Of a stretch of 64,000 bases of DNA, positions 41,893-53,775 are shown one piece after another (the stretch's first letter is position 1; every line of letters begins with the position of its first letter). The DNA is from Ilyonectria destructans (Eukaryota > Ascomycota > Sordariomycetes > Hypocreales > Nectriaceae). The stretch lies in assembly GCA_020740775.1 (NCBI GenBank), contig JAHEWK010000027.1, positions 310,001 through 374,000 of the forward strand, given 5' to 3'. The translations under genes were made by a program, and so were the position numbers. The notes beneath the pieces are model-generated. The model was not told where the DNA came from. It ran no database searches and worked only from the letters and a program-made list of their open reading frames with translations.

Positions 41893-43548
41893 CGTACAAA
41901 GTAGCTGCATGGGTACAGAGCTACACAGTTACATAAATACGGAGAAATTGCTCACCTAGTTCTTATTCTATGACGTGTGTCTCCTGTCTTCGGCTCAGGC
42001 CATGTATTCCGTAGGCAGCCCGAGGTCCGTGGTGCGCGGGGAATGGAGCACGGTGGTGCGTCGACATGTCCGGATCGCCATGGGACCGGAGTAACAGGTT
42101 TGTCGAAGAGACACGCGTGTTGTGTTAGCGCACCGGCTTGAGTCACGCGAGTAACGGTCTCTCTTTTACAACCTGGTCAAACCATCTCGTGAGTCGTGTT
42201 ATGCGGCAAAAATGCCTCGTTGCCAAGTACCGTTGTGACTCGATTCGACAAGTTGGCCCACAATCCTTCATACCTAGTGCCCCGTAATTAACTGAATAAA
42301 GAAGTGATCTACAGAGATGCGGGCTCCAAAACCGTTGGTTATTAGCAGACCTAGCTCTGAAAGATTGCATTTGTTCAGGCCACAAGGATTTCAAACGTTC
42401 AATGCATTAGTCTTGCATTAGTATGCATAATCAATACCTCTTCTTGAAGAGCAGGCGAATTAATAGGTCAGCTGCAACTGATTACACACACACACACACA
42501 TACACATACATTACACACATACACACATACATACATACATACACACATACACACATACACACGATCTGACATTAGGTACTAGTGCATTGAACGTTTGAAA
42601 TCCTTGTGGCCTGTTGAGTCGATACGGTAGCTGAACCGCGGGGCCGATGAGCGCATATCGACATGAGAATATTGCCACACAGTCTCCTCTTGTCGTCACT
42701 TTACCTATTTCGGCACTCTGCCTCTGCAGACGCCGACGCCACGGACGAGACGTACGTAGTATGTCTCCACGATGTGTTCCGTCGCATCACCCTGAATGTC
42801 GTGTTTGTAGCGACACAAACGTCATCAGTGCTCGGTGGCCGACAGCACAGTATGACCGCCAGGAGGGCGGCCACTCAGGCAACGAAAACCCCAAAATGGA
42901 TGGGTCTGTTTCTGAAATTCAGTTACGAGCAGGGTACGGAAAGCTACTTGAGATAAGCTTTTACTGTTGATGAAGAAGCCATTATTAGCCAGATGACAGA
43001 AGTACTCTTTTGTACCTGAAGTAGAGGCCCGTTTCCAGGAGACTAGCACTCCTCCACACCAACAGTACGAGCTACTCGTTTACTACGTAGGTTCCTTGAG
43101 CGCACATGACTCGTTCCATCTGCAGCAAAGGAATCCCCCGATGTTGCACAGCATCGAAGCCGGCAGACACTACGGCAAGACGTTCGTCCAAGCGTTCAAG
43201 GTTTGTCACATACCTATGCACGACGGTCACTCACTCCCCTGTTAAACGCCGTTCCGACCAGAGCGACGATCAAAGTCCCCATGCATGATCGGAAACGACG
43301 GGTAGTCTAGACCATGGACGCCCAGTCCGTTCTCGATGTTTCTCCATGCTCCACTGAACGGAGACGATCTCGCCCGTAGGTGTATGCATTTGGACCGAAC
43401 GGAAGTAAGAGCAGAGTTCTCTTGGTGTTCGTGCGCATCGAGGAACGCGATGAGCTCATGTACCCCTTAGGTCTGTTCTTCATTTGGCTGATTAGACGCG
43501 GTGTCATGCAGCATTCGTGACGAGATATCAAAGCCATGAGTTCGATGA
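41893..43548. other. Intergenic; CA/CATA microsatellite
   Basis: A CA/CATA microsatellite lies at 42483-42562. A 97-residue frame at 42663-42956 starts with MRILPHSLLLSSLYLFRHSA, which could be a signal peptide, but there is no family match and the codons are not persuasive. Nothing else is recognised. Confidence 0.4.
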
Positions 43549-43790
43549 TCAATCTCGTGACATGTCCATCCCCAAAATATCAGCTTTGAACGCAGGCCAG
43601 TATGTTCTCTCAACCCATCGTTGGAGACATTGCACTGATGCCACAATCTTATAGACACCAAGCTCGGCCTCTGTATCCCCGATCCTTATAGAGTGATATA
43701 GGGTTGCCCTTTTATTTTCATAAGTAGTCGCGACAAATAGCCAGTCGTGGCCTTGGATGATGATGCCGGCTATGAATCTAATAGAAGATA
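43549..43790 (-). pseudogene. PD-(D/E)XK-like fungal protein, C-terminal fragment
   Basis: The frame reads FIAGIIIQGHDWLFVATTYE, then TLYHSIRIGDTEAELGVYKI followed by VASVQCLQRWVERTYWPAF. This matches the C-terminal half of the large fungal family annotated as PD-(D/E)XK nuclease-like, where QG-x-x-W...IG-T...GVY-x-I...W...YWPW recurs. The preceding part of the family domain is not found upstream in a usable frame; the DNA at 43790-44065 encodes unrelated basic sequence. It is therefore probably a remnant. Members of this family often sit in accessory fungal DNA. Confidence 0.5.
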
Positions 43791-44227
43791 GCGGCTGTTG
43801 TCTTCTCTGTGATAGACTCCGCCGGTGGGATGAATGCCAGGCGCCAGCAATCAGGTTCTTGCACAGTTTCTTTCCCCGGTCTCTTCGCCGGCGCCCCCCA
43901 GCCTTTCGACCGAACACGCCTGCTCGTTATGTCCGACAGAGTTCGCAAGCAAGAGCTTGAATCGGCTGCAGGGCCACGAGAATCATGGGCCGAGCGCCCA
44001 GAACCAAGAAATGTATAGAAGGCGGAACCGCTTCCTAAAACCCGCAATGGCCATGTGGGCGTCACTTTGTGGGGGCTCGGTGTCAGGGACCGCCCATTCA
44101 GCTCGTACGTACAAGATAGTAACAGAAGCGATGATTACAACGGATGATTGGCCTCTATCCTATTAGTCGAACGTCCTACATCCAAGCCATCCCCAACTCA
44201 CCATGCAGCATCCCATATGGCCTCGCA

Positions 44228-45085
44228 TCATGGTGGGTCTCTCATCACCCATTTACCCCCTTCTCGACGGTATTTCTTGGACGTCTAGATAGCAATCAGT
44301 CGGGCCGCCTTCTCGTACAGGACGCCAACACAACTCACCCTGGTCGAAGCCAGATTCCGGCGAATCCCCATCTTCCAAGTGCTTGCTTTCTTGCTTGTAG
44401 GAATATGCGTGTTTGTCTCGAACCACTGGTAAATGTCTTTTGGGCTCAGTGGCTGGCCGAGGTTGCTGCGGAAGGCCTCTATGAGCAGCTCATTGTATGT
44501 GCAGCAGCATCTGGCCTTGTTCCGGTGATCATGGTCGCTGTCAGCGCCGGACGGTCCCAGAAGCCCGCTGCCTGTGGAGCCCCGCCAGAGGTCAGCAGCA
44601 GGAGCAGGGGGCAGAGACTGAAGACCAGACTCTGGCGGGTTCAGGAGCTGGCCCTGCTGCGGCCACCACGCATCCTGGGCGGTAACGGTATTATACCCAG
44701 CTGGCGACGCCGTCGTGTTCGTCTGAAGCGGCAACTGAGGGCTGGCTGCTGGGAGTGCCGCCTGGGCACCGGGCATGGCCTGGTACGGGGAGTAGCCCTG
44801 GCTGGCGGCGCCCTGCTGCCATCCAGTGTTGTACCAGAATTGGCACAGCTCCGACAGTGCGGAGTCGGCGGAAGAGGCAGAGGTAGAGGCAGAGGCAGGA
44901 CCCCAGTCGCCAACGCCTTGCCCGGGGCTAGAGAGCTGCGGCTGCGCGGTCGGAGCTAGCTCCGTCTGAGGGCTTGGGCCTTTCCATAACTGGCCGCCGA
45001 GGTCCAGCTCGTTCGAAGCCCCGGCAGCAGCAGCATACCGAACACTCCGGGGACTTAGACCTTGAGGGAAGCTGTTGTCAGACAT
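44228..45085 (-). CDS. Forkhead-type transcription factor
   Basis: The model is complement(join(44228..44284, 44339..45085)), 267 residues from ATG 45085 (MSDNSFPQGLSPRSVRYAAA). The first 190 residues are Ser/Ala/Pro/Gln-rich and probably disordered. The forkhead domain is at the very end: TYNELLIEAFRSNLGQPLSP is helix 1, DIYQWFETNTHI is helix 2, and WKMGIRRNLAST is the recognition helix (usual form WKNSIRHNLS). The second exon, joined in phase at GTGAGT...CTAG, supplies the wing, SKKYRREGGKWVMRDPP. The His of the recognition helix is Arg here, so binding specificity may be altered. It is likely a nuclear DNA-binding regulator; the target is unknown. Confidence 0.8.
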
Positions 45086-47784
45086 GGCGCTGTGTTCGGC
45101 CAAGATAGAAGCGGCGGCGTGGAAACAGATGGAAAGTCGGCAATGGCATCACGGCGACACTTGTATTTCTACAACCCAACTCGCATCTTCCACCTACTAG
45201 CCTGAAAGGCTGTTGCATTTCGTTCAACCAACACAGAGAGCAGGTATTGATTGCATCCTCTCTTCGGATGGCGAAAGCCGTGGGACAATTCAAACAATCT
45301 GCCGATCGTGTTGGTTATGCTCGAGTTCAAGATCCCTGGTGGATTCGAGCAGCGCTCGCTAGCCTAGTAGATCAGAAGAATTGCAGTTGCTCAGCTCCAT
45401 TATGCACATGTTGTTACCGGGCGCGGCTTTTGTTGCGCGTACAGCATTTCTCTTCCTCCAATTTCTTTTCCCTTGTTTTTCTTGTCTTTCTTCTTTGTTT
45501 CTTCTCTCTCCTTTCTTGTTCTTCTGGCTCCTTTCAGTTTTTCCTTTTCCCTCATTCTTTCCGTACACGCTGATCCTTCCATCCTGTTACGCCATGTTCG
45601 CGCTCAGACACAGACCCGCCTGTTGGTCGTTACACTCCTGTTGGTCGTGATACGGCTGTTGGTCGTTAGCTTTCAACGATTCTGTTACTCAAATTGGCTA
45701 CGACTTGGCAGCTCCCATGTCGCAAACCCAACTCACTTTTGCTACCAGTTTGTAGGTTGGAAGTGAACAACCATCGGCTCCGAACCGAGGCTCCGTGTGT
45801 CGCGCATCGTTGCCATGTCACATGAGCCATGGTAGTTTCGGTGACGCCATTCCATCTAGCAGAACTCATTCACCCTCGAATAGTAACTGATGTCTGTTGC
45901 ATTCCCTGCTAACTGATGTTGGTCGTTGCTGTACGAGTGAACCACCCACTCCTTCGTTCGCGAGACCATGAGCTAGCTACGCGCGTAATCGCGCTCAAAG
46001 GGGTGAGATCTGCAGGACAGGGGAGTTCAGAGCAAACGAAAGTTCCAATCTCGTATTTATTGTGGCGAACATGGTACAGCCCTCAAGGATTTCAAATGTT
46101 AGCGCGTTGACAGTATATCGCCACCTAGAATAGCGAATGCTGAGTGGCTCTCGAACGCGAGGAGATACCCTCATTCGTCACTCCTGGTAGATCAATACTT
46201 CACGATTTGCCACAGTCTGCCTGTCCAGGTACCTCACTTTAAGCGTATGCCAGTGCTACCGATAATGTATCTCCACAAACCGGGGCAAGTCTCAAGCTAT
46301 CATTTGAAATACTTGATGGCTGTAGACGCGGGTCAATGCTCTGGTTGGCGAGAGTAATGTGAGATAGATGTTCTCTTCCAAGTTGTTTTGAAAAGTCGCG
46401 CCAAGAAAACACCTTATCTTTCGTCAGTACAAGTCAATGCGAATACGAGGTGCCGCACCAGCAACGGACAGCCGGAACTTCACATCCCTGTTACCGCCGC
46501 GGTGTAACGTGGAACGCAAGACTCACCAAAAACAAGACCACTGAAATGTTGTGGTTTGTATGGAGGGGGACTGCTAGGACTTGTATCACAGGCTAAAATA
46601 GGTGGGAATCAGTGTACCCTCTACTCTGGGCCGCGATAGCCCAAAGCTGGTGGGGTGAAGCTGCCGCAGTGAGCCGAAAATGGGTAAGCCCTGTCTCCAT
46701 CCTTCATAACTAACAGACGGGGGTACATGCAGTATGGCTAGAATTATTATGCAGGCTCGATGTATCTCTATCGTCTAACTTGATGTTTAGCGACACATCC
46801 GATCAGGGCCCAAGTTAAGAAGCTGAACCCGAGGCCCCATACTGATAGGAGATACTTGAGGATTTTTACCGTTAAGCTACTGCACAATCGTCGGGAGGAG
46901 GGTTTTATAGGAGGTATATGCCATTGCCTGATTTTCCTCGCCCTCACTTATCCTAAGAGATATTTGTCCACGTGATTGAATTTACTGTTTGTATATAATA
47001 CTGCACTTTCTTGATCTATCTAGATAGATTAGATATGCAATGAGAAAATAACTATACCGTACCATACGTACGGAGTATGTATCAGCGTGAGAAGAGAAGA
47101 AAAGAATGTGACAAGCCGCGATCTCGATATATGGAACGTTTTGACTCCTGTCGGCGTTCAATCGGGTTGGCGTTTCAATCGGGCTGGCGCAATCGAGTTG
47201 GCGTCAATCGAGCTGGAGTCGAAGCCATACTGACACATGTTGTGTGCCCCATGTGAGCACTACGTCACGGAGTTACAACCTTCCAGGGGTCGTGTTGTGG
47301 AGGAAGCAAGTATCTGAGGGGATTGGGGGGGGCGGGGGGCGGATTGGGTTTCGGTTAGCACAACCACGTGTGTATTGTGTGTAACTACGTAACTAAGCGA
47401 CAACAAAGGGCGGAACGATGCGTCCTAAAGGGGATCCTGGTGTTCGCGAGATGTCAAGGATCTACAGCAGACAGGTGGACGGTGCCTGATGAGGGGCCTG
47501 ACATGTGGTCCTACTAGCAGTTCGAGTAGGCCAGCCAGCTTCGTCCGGGTTTCCGCCCCAGGAGCCGGTGCCGATCAAGGTCTCTGACAGATGGCATGTA
47601 CATAGCAAACTCATGTCGTCTCAACCTGTACGATACGTAACTGCACTGTGTGTATGTGCAGAACATTGTATAATGAAAGGTTGACGATTTCTTTGTCGGG
47701 CTCTGCACTCATAAAAGTCACGGAACTTTCTTTCTTTCTTTCCCCCTTCTCATCTGTTTCTGTCACTTCTCATTTCACTTCACT
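45086..47784. other. Long intergenic region
   Basis: A pyrimidine-rich tract lies at 45460-45570. Three ~16-bp CTGTTGGTCGTTA-type units occur at about 45618-45672. A G-rich run with quadruplex potential is at 47318-47348 and short tandem CAATCG-GTTGGCGT units are at about 47158-47218. No gene is recognised in this 2.7 kb. Confidence 0.45.
47158..47218 (+). repeat. Degenerate 15-bp tandem repeat
   Basis: Four units of the type CAATCGGGTTGGCGT, with single-base changes and gaps, follow one another directly. Confidence 0.65.
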
Positions 47785-49167
47785 ATGACATTCGGAGAGC
47801 CTCAGAAGCCGCCGTCCTTTGCCTCGCCCATTCCACCCTTTCGACCGGGTTGGGCCAGACCGGACCAGCAGTTTCCATCGCCTACCCCTACACATCCAGG
47901 AACACCACCTCAACAAACACAGCAGCCACATTTGGATGCACAACAGCAGTGCGCACAACAGCAACAGGCACAGCAGCAACATGCACAGCAGCAACAGGCA
48001 CAGCAGCAACATTTGGATGCACAGCAGCAGTATGCACAGCAGCAACAGGCACAGCAGCAACAGGCACAGCAGCAACATGCACAGCAGCAACAGGCACAGC
48101 AGCAACATTTGGATGCACAGCAGCAGTATGCACAGCAGCAACACGCACAGTGGCAACACCTACAGTGGCAACATGCACAGCAACCACACGCACCGTCCAC
48201 TAAAACATTCCCGCCGCACTGGCCTGTCTATGCTGGCCCTGGCCTCAAGGGCTCTCCATTGAACCCCTTTGTTTCTGGAGTTAAACAGGGGATGCAAGCC
48301 TTCATGAAAGAGAACGGGAAACAACTGAGTAAGGCAGTTGCTGCTACGGTAATGGACGAAATCAAGGGCCCGTTCTTAGGTTCTTTCAACAGAGAACTCG
48401 GAAGCCTGCGAACTCTGTTGGAAGAAGCACTCTCCCAATGGCAGCCGAGCATCAACAGCACCCTTCTCAGCCTTCAGAGCCAGCTCGTCGACTTACAATT
48501 TACGATGAACGAGTTCGTTCCCATGACCGGCGAGGCCCACGCAGAACTTCGAGAAGAGCTTGCGAGCATGCAAAGGTCCTTCGAAGCATCCAAGCCACGG
48601 CGGCCCCTTCCAAGCTCACCTCGCACCGTTAAACAGGCCAAGGCCATCAAAGAGATGATGCGACAAACACAGGGTTCCGTTGAGGTTCTTAGAGGGTCAC
48701 TTGGTTCACGCAAAGGCAGTCAAACTAGACGCGTTGGTCGGATCTCAGCTTCGAAAAAGAAGAAGGGCAAAGCTAAGACCCGTCAAAAGAGTCGTTCGGG
48801 TAGCAGAGCAAATCGAGGACCAGCTCAGAGGCAAGCTAGAGCCATTGGTCAAGGGGTAGGTCAAGGGATATGTCAAAAGGCACTGTTGTGCACAGCACCT
48901 AGAGCGTCCAAGGATCCGAGCTTACCTGCGGGCGTGGCAGGCGATGAGCTCGGTCGAATCCGATGCCAAAGTTGCCAATCCTGGCAGCACTGCGCCCACG
49001 TCAGCATCAAGGGCTCACCATATAAGCGCTATCGATGCGACGGGTGTACTAGTACCGAGAAGCAGGCGTCATCCACCCAGCCGCACGGCCTTCGTCGGTC
49101 GCTGAGAATACATGGAAAGCAAAATGGAGATTGCTGTGACGGGAGATCCGCTCAACTGCCTCTGTAG
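47785..49167 (+). CDS. Glutamine-rich protein with PHD-like Cys/His motif
   Basis: One uninterrupted frame of 460 residues starts at ATG 47785. Residues about 45-135 are repeats of AQQQQAQQQ and QQQHLDAQQQ, encoded by CAG/CAA runs (47930-48185). Residues 150-290 look folded and helical, with SGVKQGMQAFMKENGKQLSK and LREELASMQRSFEASK as a probable coiled coil. A basic Lys/Arg/Ser tract (SASKKKKGKAKTRQKSRSGS) follows. Near residues 392-425 lies IRCQSCQSWQHCAHVSIKG, then YRCDGC, matching the second half of a PHD finger (C-x-x-C...W-x-H-x-x-C...C-x-x-C). The first pair of the zinc ligands is not obvious, so zinc binding is uncertain. It is probably a nuclear, chromatin-linked protein. The repeat length is expected to vary between strains. 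Confidence 0.7.
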   Translation: MTFGEPQKPPSFASPIPPFRPGWARPDQQFPSPTPTHPGTPPQQTQQPHLDAQQQCAQQQQAQQQHAQQQQAQQQHLDAQQQYAQQQQAQQQQAQQQHAQQQQAQQQHLDAQQQYAQQQHAQWQHLQWQHAQQPHAPSTKTFPPHWPVYAGPGLKGSPLNPFVSGVKQGMQAFMKENGKQLSKAVAATVMDEIKGPFLGSFNRELGSLRTLLEEALSQWQPSINSTLLSLQSQLVDLQFTMNEFVPMTGEAHAELREELASMQRSFEASKPRRPLPSSPRTVKQAKAIKEMMRQTQGSVEVLRGSLGSRKGSQTRRVGRISASKKKKGKAKTRQKSRSGSRANRGPAQRQARAIGQGVGQGICQKALLCTAPRASKDPSLPAGVAGDELGRIRCQSCQSWQHCAHVSIKGSPYKRYRCDGCTSTEKQASSTQPHGLRRSLRIHGKQNGDCCDGRSAQLPL

Positions 49168-49784
49168 AGAGGCTCATGTTTTGGTTCTCTTCTTGTCCTC
49201 CTTTGGGGTGACCTTTAAGGATCATTGCTAAACAAGCAGGAAATATTTGAGACGTAGTTGTCGTTATAAGAAAAATTACATTGATTTGAATTCTGCCACA
49301 ACATTCTGGACAGCAATTGTGCAGGAACTTTGGAGGAGAGCTCTGTACTCATATGCTTACAAGCCTGAACTGACCACACAGGCCGCAAGCATCTGAAAGG
49401 TTCAATCGGCTAGAAGTGAATTAGCATGCATTAGTTTGCATATCCCTCTTCTGCTACTAGAATCCGCGCCAGTTCGAAGACTCCTTGATCTGTCGCTTTG
49501 CAGAGACTTCTAGGAATAGTGGCTTAGCTGTTAGCTGGAGCTGCCGGAACTAGGTACTACTACTCTATCCATATCAGGCTTTCTACTTCGTGACTATCAA
49601 GCTATACGAGCTAATCAAAATCCGCAGCCGATTAGGTAAAGGTCTTAGAGGTACCCATTAGTCTCTGTATATAGGAGGATACATACCCGGCTTTTAGGCA
49701 AATAAGCGAGCTGGGATTTGATGTGAGCGGACCAGCAGGGCAATACCTCGACGAAATAACCTTTAGATTAATACACACACACAC

Positions 49785-49817
<33 letters not shown>

Positions 49818-49850
49818 TACATACATACATACACACACACATACATACAT

Positions 49851-49881
<31 letters not shown>

Positions 49882-50684
49882 TACACACATACGCACACAC
49901 GTCACTCTTGTCCAAAACGAGTGCCTCGAGTGCCCGCAGTCAATGTTCTCAGCGTACGCACTGGGCATGCCTCAACTTGGTGGGACGGTCCTGTCTTCCC
50001 TGCCGGGTAAGCTGCAGGCGAGGAGCATTTCCAGCACCCACACCGTACCGGCCATGGAAATGTGCATGCCACCTCAGCAGCTCGCAGATATGTCGAAAGT
50101 GAGGAGTAGCAAAAATGTAACGCGCTAGTCCCTCGAAAGGCGTCTGCACTTGTAGATCTGTGCCTACACCTTTCAAAGCACTTACATACATCACCTACGT
50201 AGTCAGACCCGAGTTCGCTGATGGACGACTCAGACGCCTCGTCTGGAGTAAAAAAAAAAAAAAAAAAAAAAAAAACGCCAAGCGCACGCACGTCACAAAG
50301 TATCGAAGCTAGCAGGCACTAGATTAGGGCGAGAACACCTAGGGCGAGAACATGTTCGTAACAGAGTTGTCGAGTATGTTCGACGAATGTCGCGTATGAT
50401 CGACGAATGTCACGTACGTTCGACGAATGTCGCGCTGATCGTAAGGTAGCGAAAGCTTTTTTAGCTGGAAAAGGCACCCCTGCCACCTGCGACGGACCAA
50501 TCTCCAGGCAGGGCCACCCACGATGGGGATTTATCTGTGCTACAAGGTTGGCTTCAGGAAACAAAGTCAAACATGCAGCATGTAGCTGTGAAGAGGACTA
50601 AAATGGATCATGTCGCCCGCATGATGTCTAGTGTGTCTATTCCATTGCGTACTGGGTATACCTAAATACATACGTATGTCAGTA
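49168..50684. other. Intergenic with microsatellite, poly(A) and 20-bp tandem repeats
   Basis: CA/CATA microsatellite at 49771-49900; a run of 26 A at 50250-50275; three 20-bp units (GTATGTTCGACGAATGTCGC type) at 50374-50433. No gene is recognised. Confidence 0.5.
50374..50433 (+). repeat. 20-bp tandem repeat, three units
   Basis: GTATGTTCGACGAATGTCGC is followed by two units with three or fewer changes each, in direct succession. Confidence 0.8.
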
Positions 50685-51032
50685 CTAATTTAGTAGCTGT
50701 CCAACCCTCCCCACAGCCTCTGCCTCGACGGCAAACGCGAGCAGGCTTTTCCCCCCGCATGGCTCGTCGGCTTCCTGACCGGCTCGCTCCTGGCCCTCAT
50801 GGACGATGAAGCCCGCGGGAACCGACACGGACGGCAGCCCGCAGAAATTGGCCAGCCACACGTAGGTCATGCTCTCCGACGTCAGGTTGGCGTCGAGGAT
50901 CTTGTTGGCGGCGATGATGGAAGGGGACGCTGACAAGAACGATGACGTAGCCGTACTCCGAGCAGTTGGGGGTCGGGTTCGACAAGAGGCGGCCATGGGT
51001 TGGCTTCAAGCCGAAGAAACGGAGCAGAAGGC
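50685..51032 (-). pseudogene. Amidase fragment with internal deletion
   Basis: Read leftward, the sequence shows FFGLKPTHGRL, the glycine/proline block that follows the Ser-cis-Ser-Lys centre in amidase-signature enzymes. Then, after a frame change near 50975, comes LTSESMTYVWLANFCGLPSV, continuing SVPAGFIVHEGQ, the C-terminal strand region. Everything between these two blocks, normally about 200 residues, is missing, as are the catalytic Lys and Ser upstream. The frame ends with AFAVEAEAVGRVGQLLN. It is the scar of a deleted amidase gene next to the P450. Confidence 0.6.
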
Positions 51033-51509
51033 GGACGAGACAGACAGTAAGACGAAACAATTGACTATGCGGTGCGTGAGTCGTGGGGACTCCTTGGTAG
51101 AGGTCCTCTCTCTCGGTCTGGTTGCTCCGCTGGGACTTACTATTCCGAGTTGCGCGACAAGGCTCGACTACCACACTTTCAGCGCGACGCAACGTCCCGT
51201 CGCTGTACAGGCTGCAGATCTACATGCACGGCCTGCCATCTCCACAGCGGTACCTGGGCCAGGAACCAACCTCGGACTCGAGCATGCCCTCGAGGTTCTA
51301 TCTTTGATGCGTCCTTGTTGTGTGGCCTGATGCACAATAAATTGGACTTGGGCTCGGAGGTAGTAGCTATATAGCTAGCTACTTCTAGGCCCCAGCCTTA
51401 AACATGGCGACACTGGCAATATGGATCGCTGTTTGCCTACCTAGATACTTTACCCATACCCTTCTTCTCCTTCTTCAGCTTGTTGGGCATCACCGCTTTT
51501 ACTTTCGAG
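51033..51509. other. Spacer between amidase relic and P450
   Basis: No gene is recognised. The region is the presumed promoter of the P450 gene; a 37-residue tail of frames lies antisense. Confidence 0.4.
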
Positions 51510-53320
51510 ATGGGGTCTGTCCAAACGCTGATGGAGCATGTCTCCTTGGCGTCTGCTTCCACCTTGCTCATGATTACTTACATGCTCTTACTTCTCTTCG
51601 CCCGCTTCCACGAGCACATCCGAGTGAAGCGCTTGGGGAGTTATGCCCCCTGCATCAAGACTCGAGTTCCATTCGGTCTGTGTCTCTCTCCTTGTTCCTG
51701 CGTCTGGCTAGGTCTATGCATGATAATGCATCCCAGTCCACCGTCATCCTACTGTTCATCCCGCTGCTCCATGGTGAGATCTGTGGTGACTAACACCGTC
51801 CTAGGGCTCGACTTTCTCGCTGCAAATATCAAAGCCACCTTGACTCGGCAGAACTACACGTACTGGCGCGATACTTTGCTCCGAAACGCCACTCTCTGGA
51901 CCACCGAGGTCCGCGTTCTCAACGAGCGCGTCATCTTCACGGCGGATCCGGAGAACATTGGGGCCGTCCTGGTCACTCAGTTCGGCGACTTTGGGAAGGG
52001 AGACCAGTTCCGTGACGCCTGGAGTGACTTCCTCGGGGACAGTATCTTCACCCAAGACGGACCTCGGTGGCAGGACAGCCGACAGCTCATCCGGCGCTAC
52101 TTTGCCAGCAATCGGATCAGCGATCTGAGCTGCTTCGAATCGCACGTGGACACCCTTCTCCAGGTGATCGAGCATGGGGGGCCATTGGACAGCGGAGGGC
52201 CAAGTGCCCATGTCCACCTGGTCGACGGCGGAGGCGTTGACATGCGTGATGCATTCTTCCGCTTCACACTCGACGTGACCACGAGTGTGCTCTTGGGCAA
52301 CGATGCCGAGTCGCTACGGTAGGCAGCTTCAACCTTTACCCACCCACCCCCGTCTACTCATCACAACACAACGAACGTTCAAGTCATAGACTGACTTTTG
52401 TTTCATCTAGGCACCAAAGTCGGGAATTTGCCGACGCTTTCGACGAGACTCAGCGACTTCAGAACGCCCTCGTGCGAGCGGCCAAGCTGAGGCTGTATAT
52501 CCCGAAAGGATGCTTCTGGTTCAATCTCCGAATCGTTGACGATTTCGTGAACCGCTACGTCGAGCGAGTCCTGCAGGTTTGCCAGGCGGGCCCGAGGCTC
52601 GTCGCCGACAAGGGAGATCAAGATGACGAGCAGTCCAGCTTCCTTGACGAATTGGCCAGCCGTACCAGTGACCGCAAGGCCCTCAGGGACCAGACCGTCT
52701 CCGTTCTGCTGGCCGGCCGCGATACGACAGCAGCCACACTCTCGTGGGCTATGTATGAGCTCAGCCGCCGACTAGAGGTGGTGCGAAGACTGAGGGCGGA
52801 GATTCTGGAGACGCTGCCTACCGGGGGCCAACCTACGTACGCGCAGCTAAAGAGCATGTCGCGCCTGGAAGCCATCATAAACGAGACTCTTCGCCTGTAT
52901 CCTGCCGTTCCCTTCAACGTCCGGGTGGCGCTGAGGGAGACGGCGCTGCCGCGAGGAGGCGGCAAGTACGGCGACGAGCCTCTGGGCGTTCCGGCTGGGA
53001 CGCAGGTGGCCTACTCGACGCTGGTCATGCAGCGGCGTCGAGATCTGTGCCCGGACGCCGATAAGTTCAGGCCTGAGCGGTGGGAGCACTGGCGCCCAAA
53101 GCCACACGAGTTCATCCCCTTCAACTCGGGACCGAGACTGTGTATCGGTCAGCAGTTTGCCCAGGTGCAGATGGCATACGTGCTGTGTCGCATCTTTCAG
53201 CGTTACGAGACGGTCACCGGTGCCTCTGGGGCAGACGACACCGAGGATCCGGTGTTGAGGGCGGACATTGTCCTCTCACCCGGCCAGGAGGTCCGAGTCC
53301 TATTCGACAAAGGGGAATGA
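51510..53320 (+). CDS. Cytochrome P450 (CYP52/CYP539-like)
   Basis: The model is join(51510..51675, 51805..52318, 52411..53320), 529 residues, with all splice phases consistent. The first intron has a GACTAAC branch. An N-terminal membrane anchor (SASTLLMITYMLLLLFA) places it in the ER facing the cytosol. P450 landmarks are all present: AGRDTTAATLSW in helix I, ETLR as the ExxR motif, FRPERW as the PERF region, and the heme loop FNSGPRLCIGQQFA with the axial Cys. The overall sequence (GLDFLAANIKA, then TEVRVLNERVIFTADPENI) is of the CYP52/CYP539 type that hydroxylates n-alkanes or fatty acids at the chain end, using electrons from cytochrome P450 reductase. The exact substrate is inferred from the family. 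Confidence 0.92.
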
Positions 53321-53775
53321 TGCACGCTTCTCACATGACAGTACGAAGAATCGCTGTGCGGGATCACGACAGTGCTGACACGCCGCGTTAGACAGCTTGG
53401 AGAGCGTTGGGTAGCGTTAGATTGTTCAGGAATAAAGTGCAGCTTATTGTAAGACAGCTATAGTGGCTACACGTGGCTGCACGAGGGTTAGAGAATTACG
53501 AAGTAGTACAGTCCATTATTGAGATCACCGTTACTCACGCATGCGTCCCGGTACTAAAGGCGACCCCTGGCAGAAGGGTGCCTATGACCTCTTTTTTACT
53601 TCCTTCGTGTCGTTTGCATGTGTCATTTACGTGTACGTCGCTATTCTTACATCCTGAGAGGGATGAATAAAGATTCAGGACAGCCACCCGCTACATTGCT
53701 ATTGCATTGCCAACACCATCACCATCGCCAGAACCACCCCGAGAAACATCTCGGCACTGAAGCACTGTCTTCGTA
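53321..53775. other. Intergenic, no gene recognised
   Basis: Spacer between the P450 stop and the kinase-like gene, with no paired repeats. Confidence 0.5.

Noticed and set aside
44144..44959. 271-residue plus-strand frame opposite the forkhead gene
   Set aside because: The opposite strand has a clear forkhead domain with a working intron; this frame has none.
47770..48200. Minus-strand Leu/Cys-rich and Val/Ala-rich frames
   Set aside because: They are antisense readings of the CAG repeat of the polyglutamine gene.
50250..50275. Poly(A) tail of a retroposed LINE or SINE
   Set aside because: Twenty-six A are present but there is no upstream element sequence and no flanking direct repeat.
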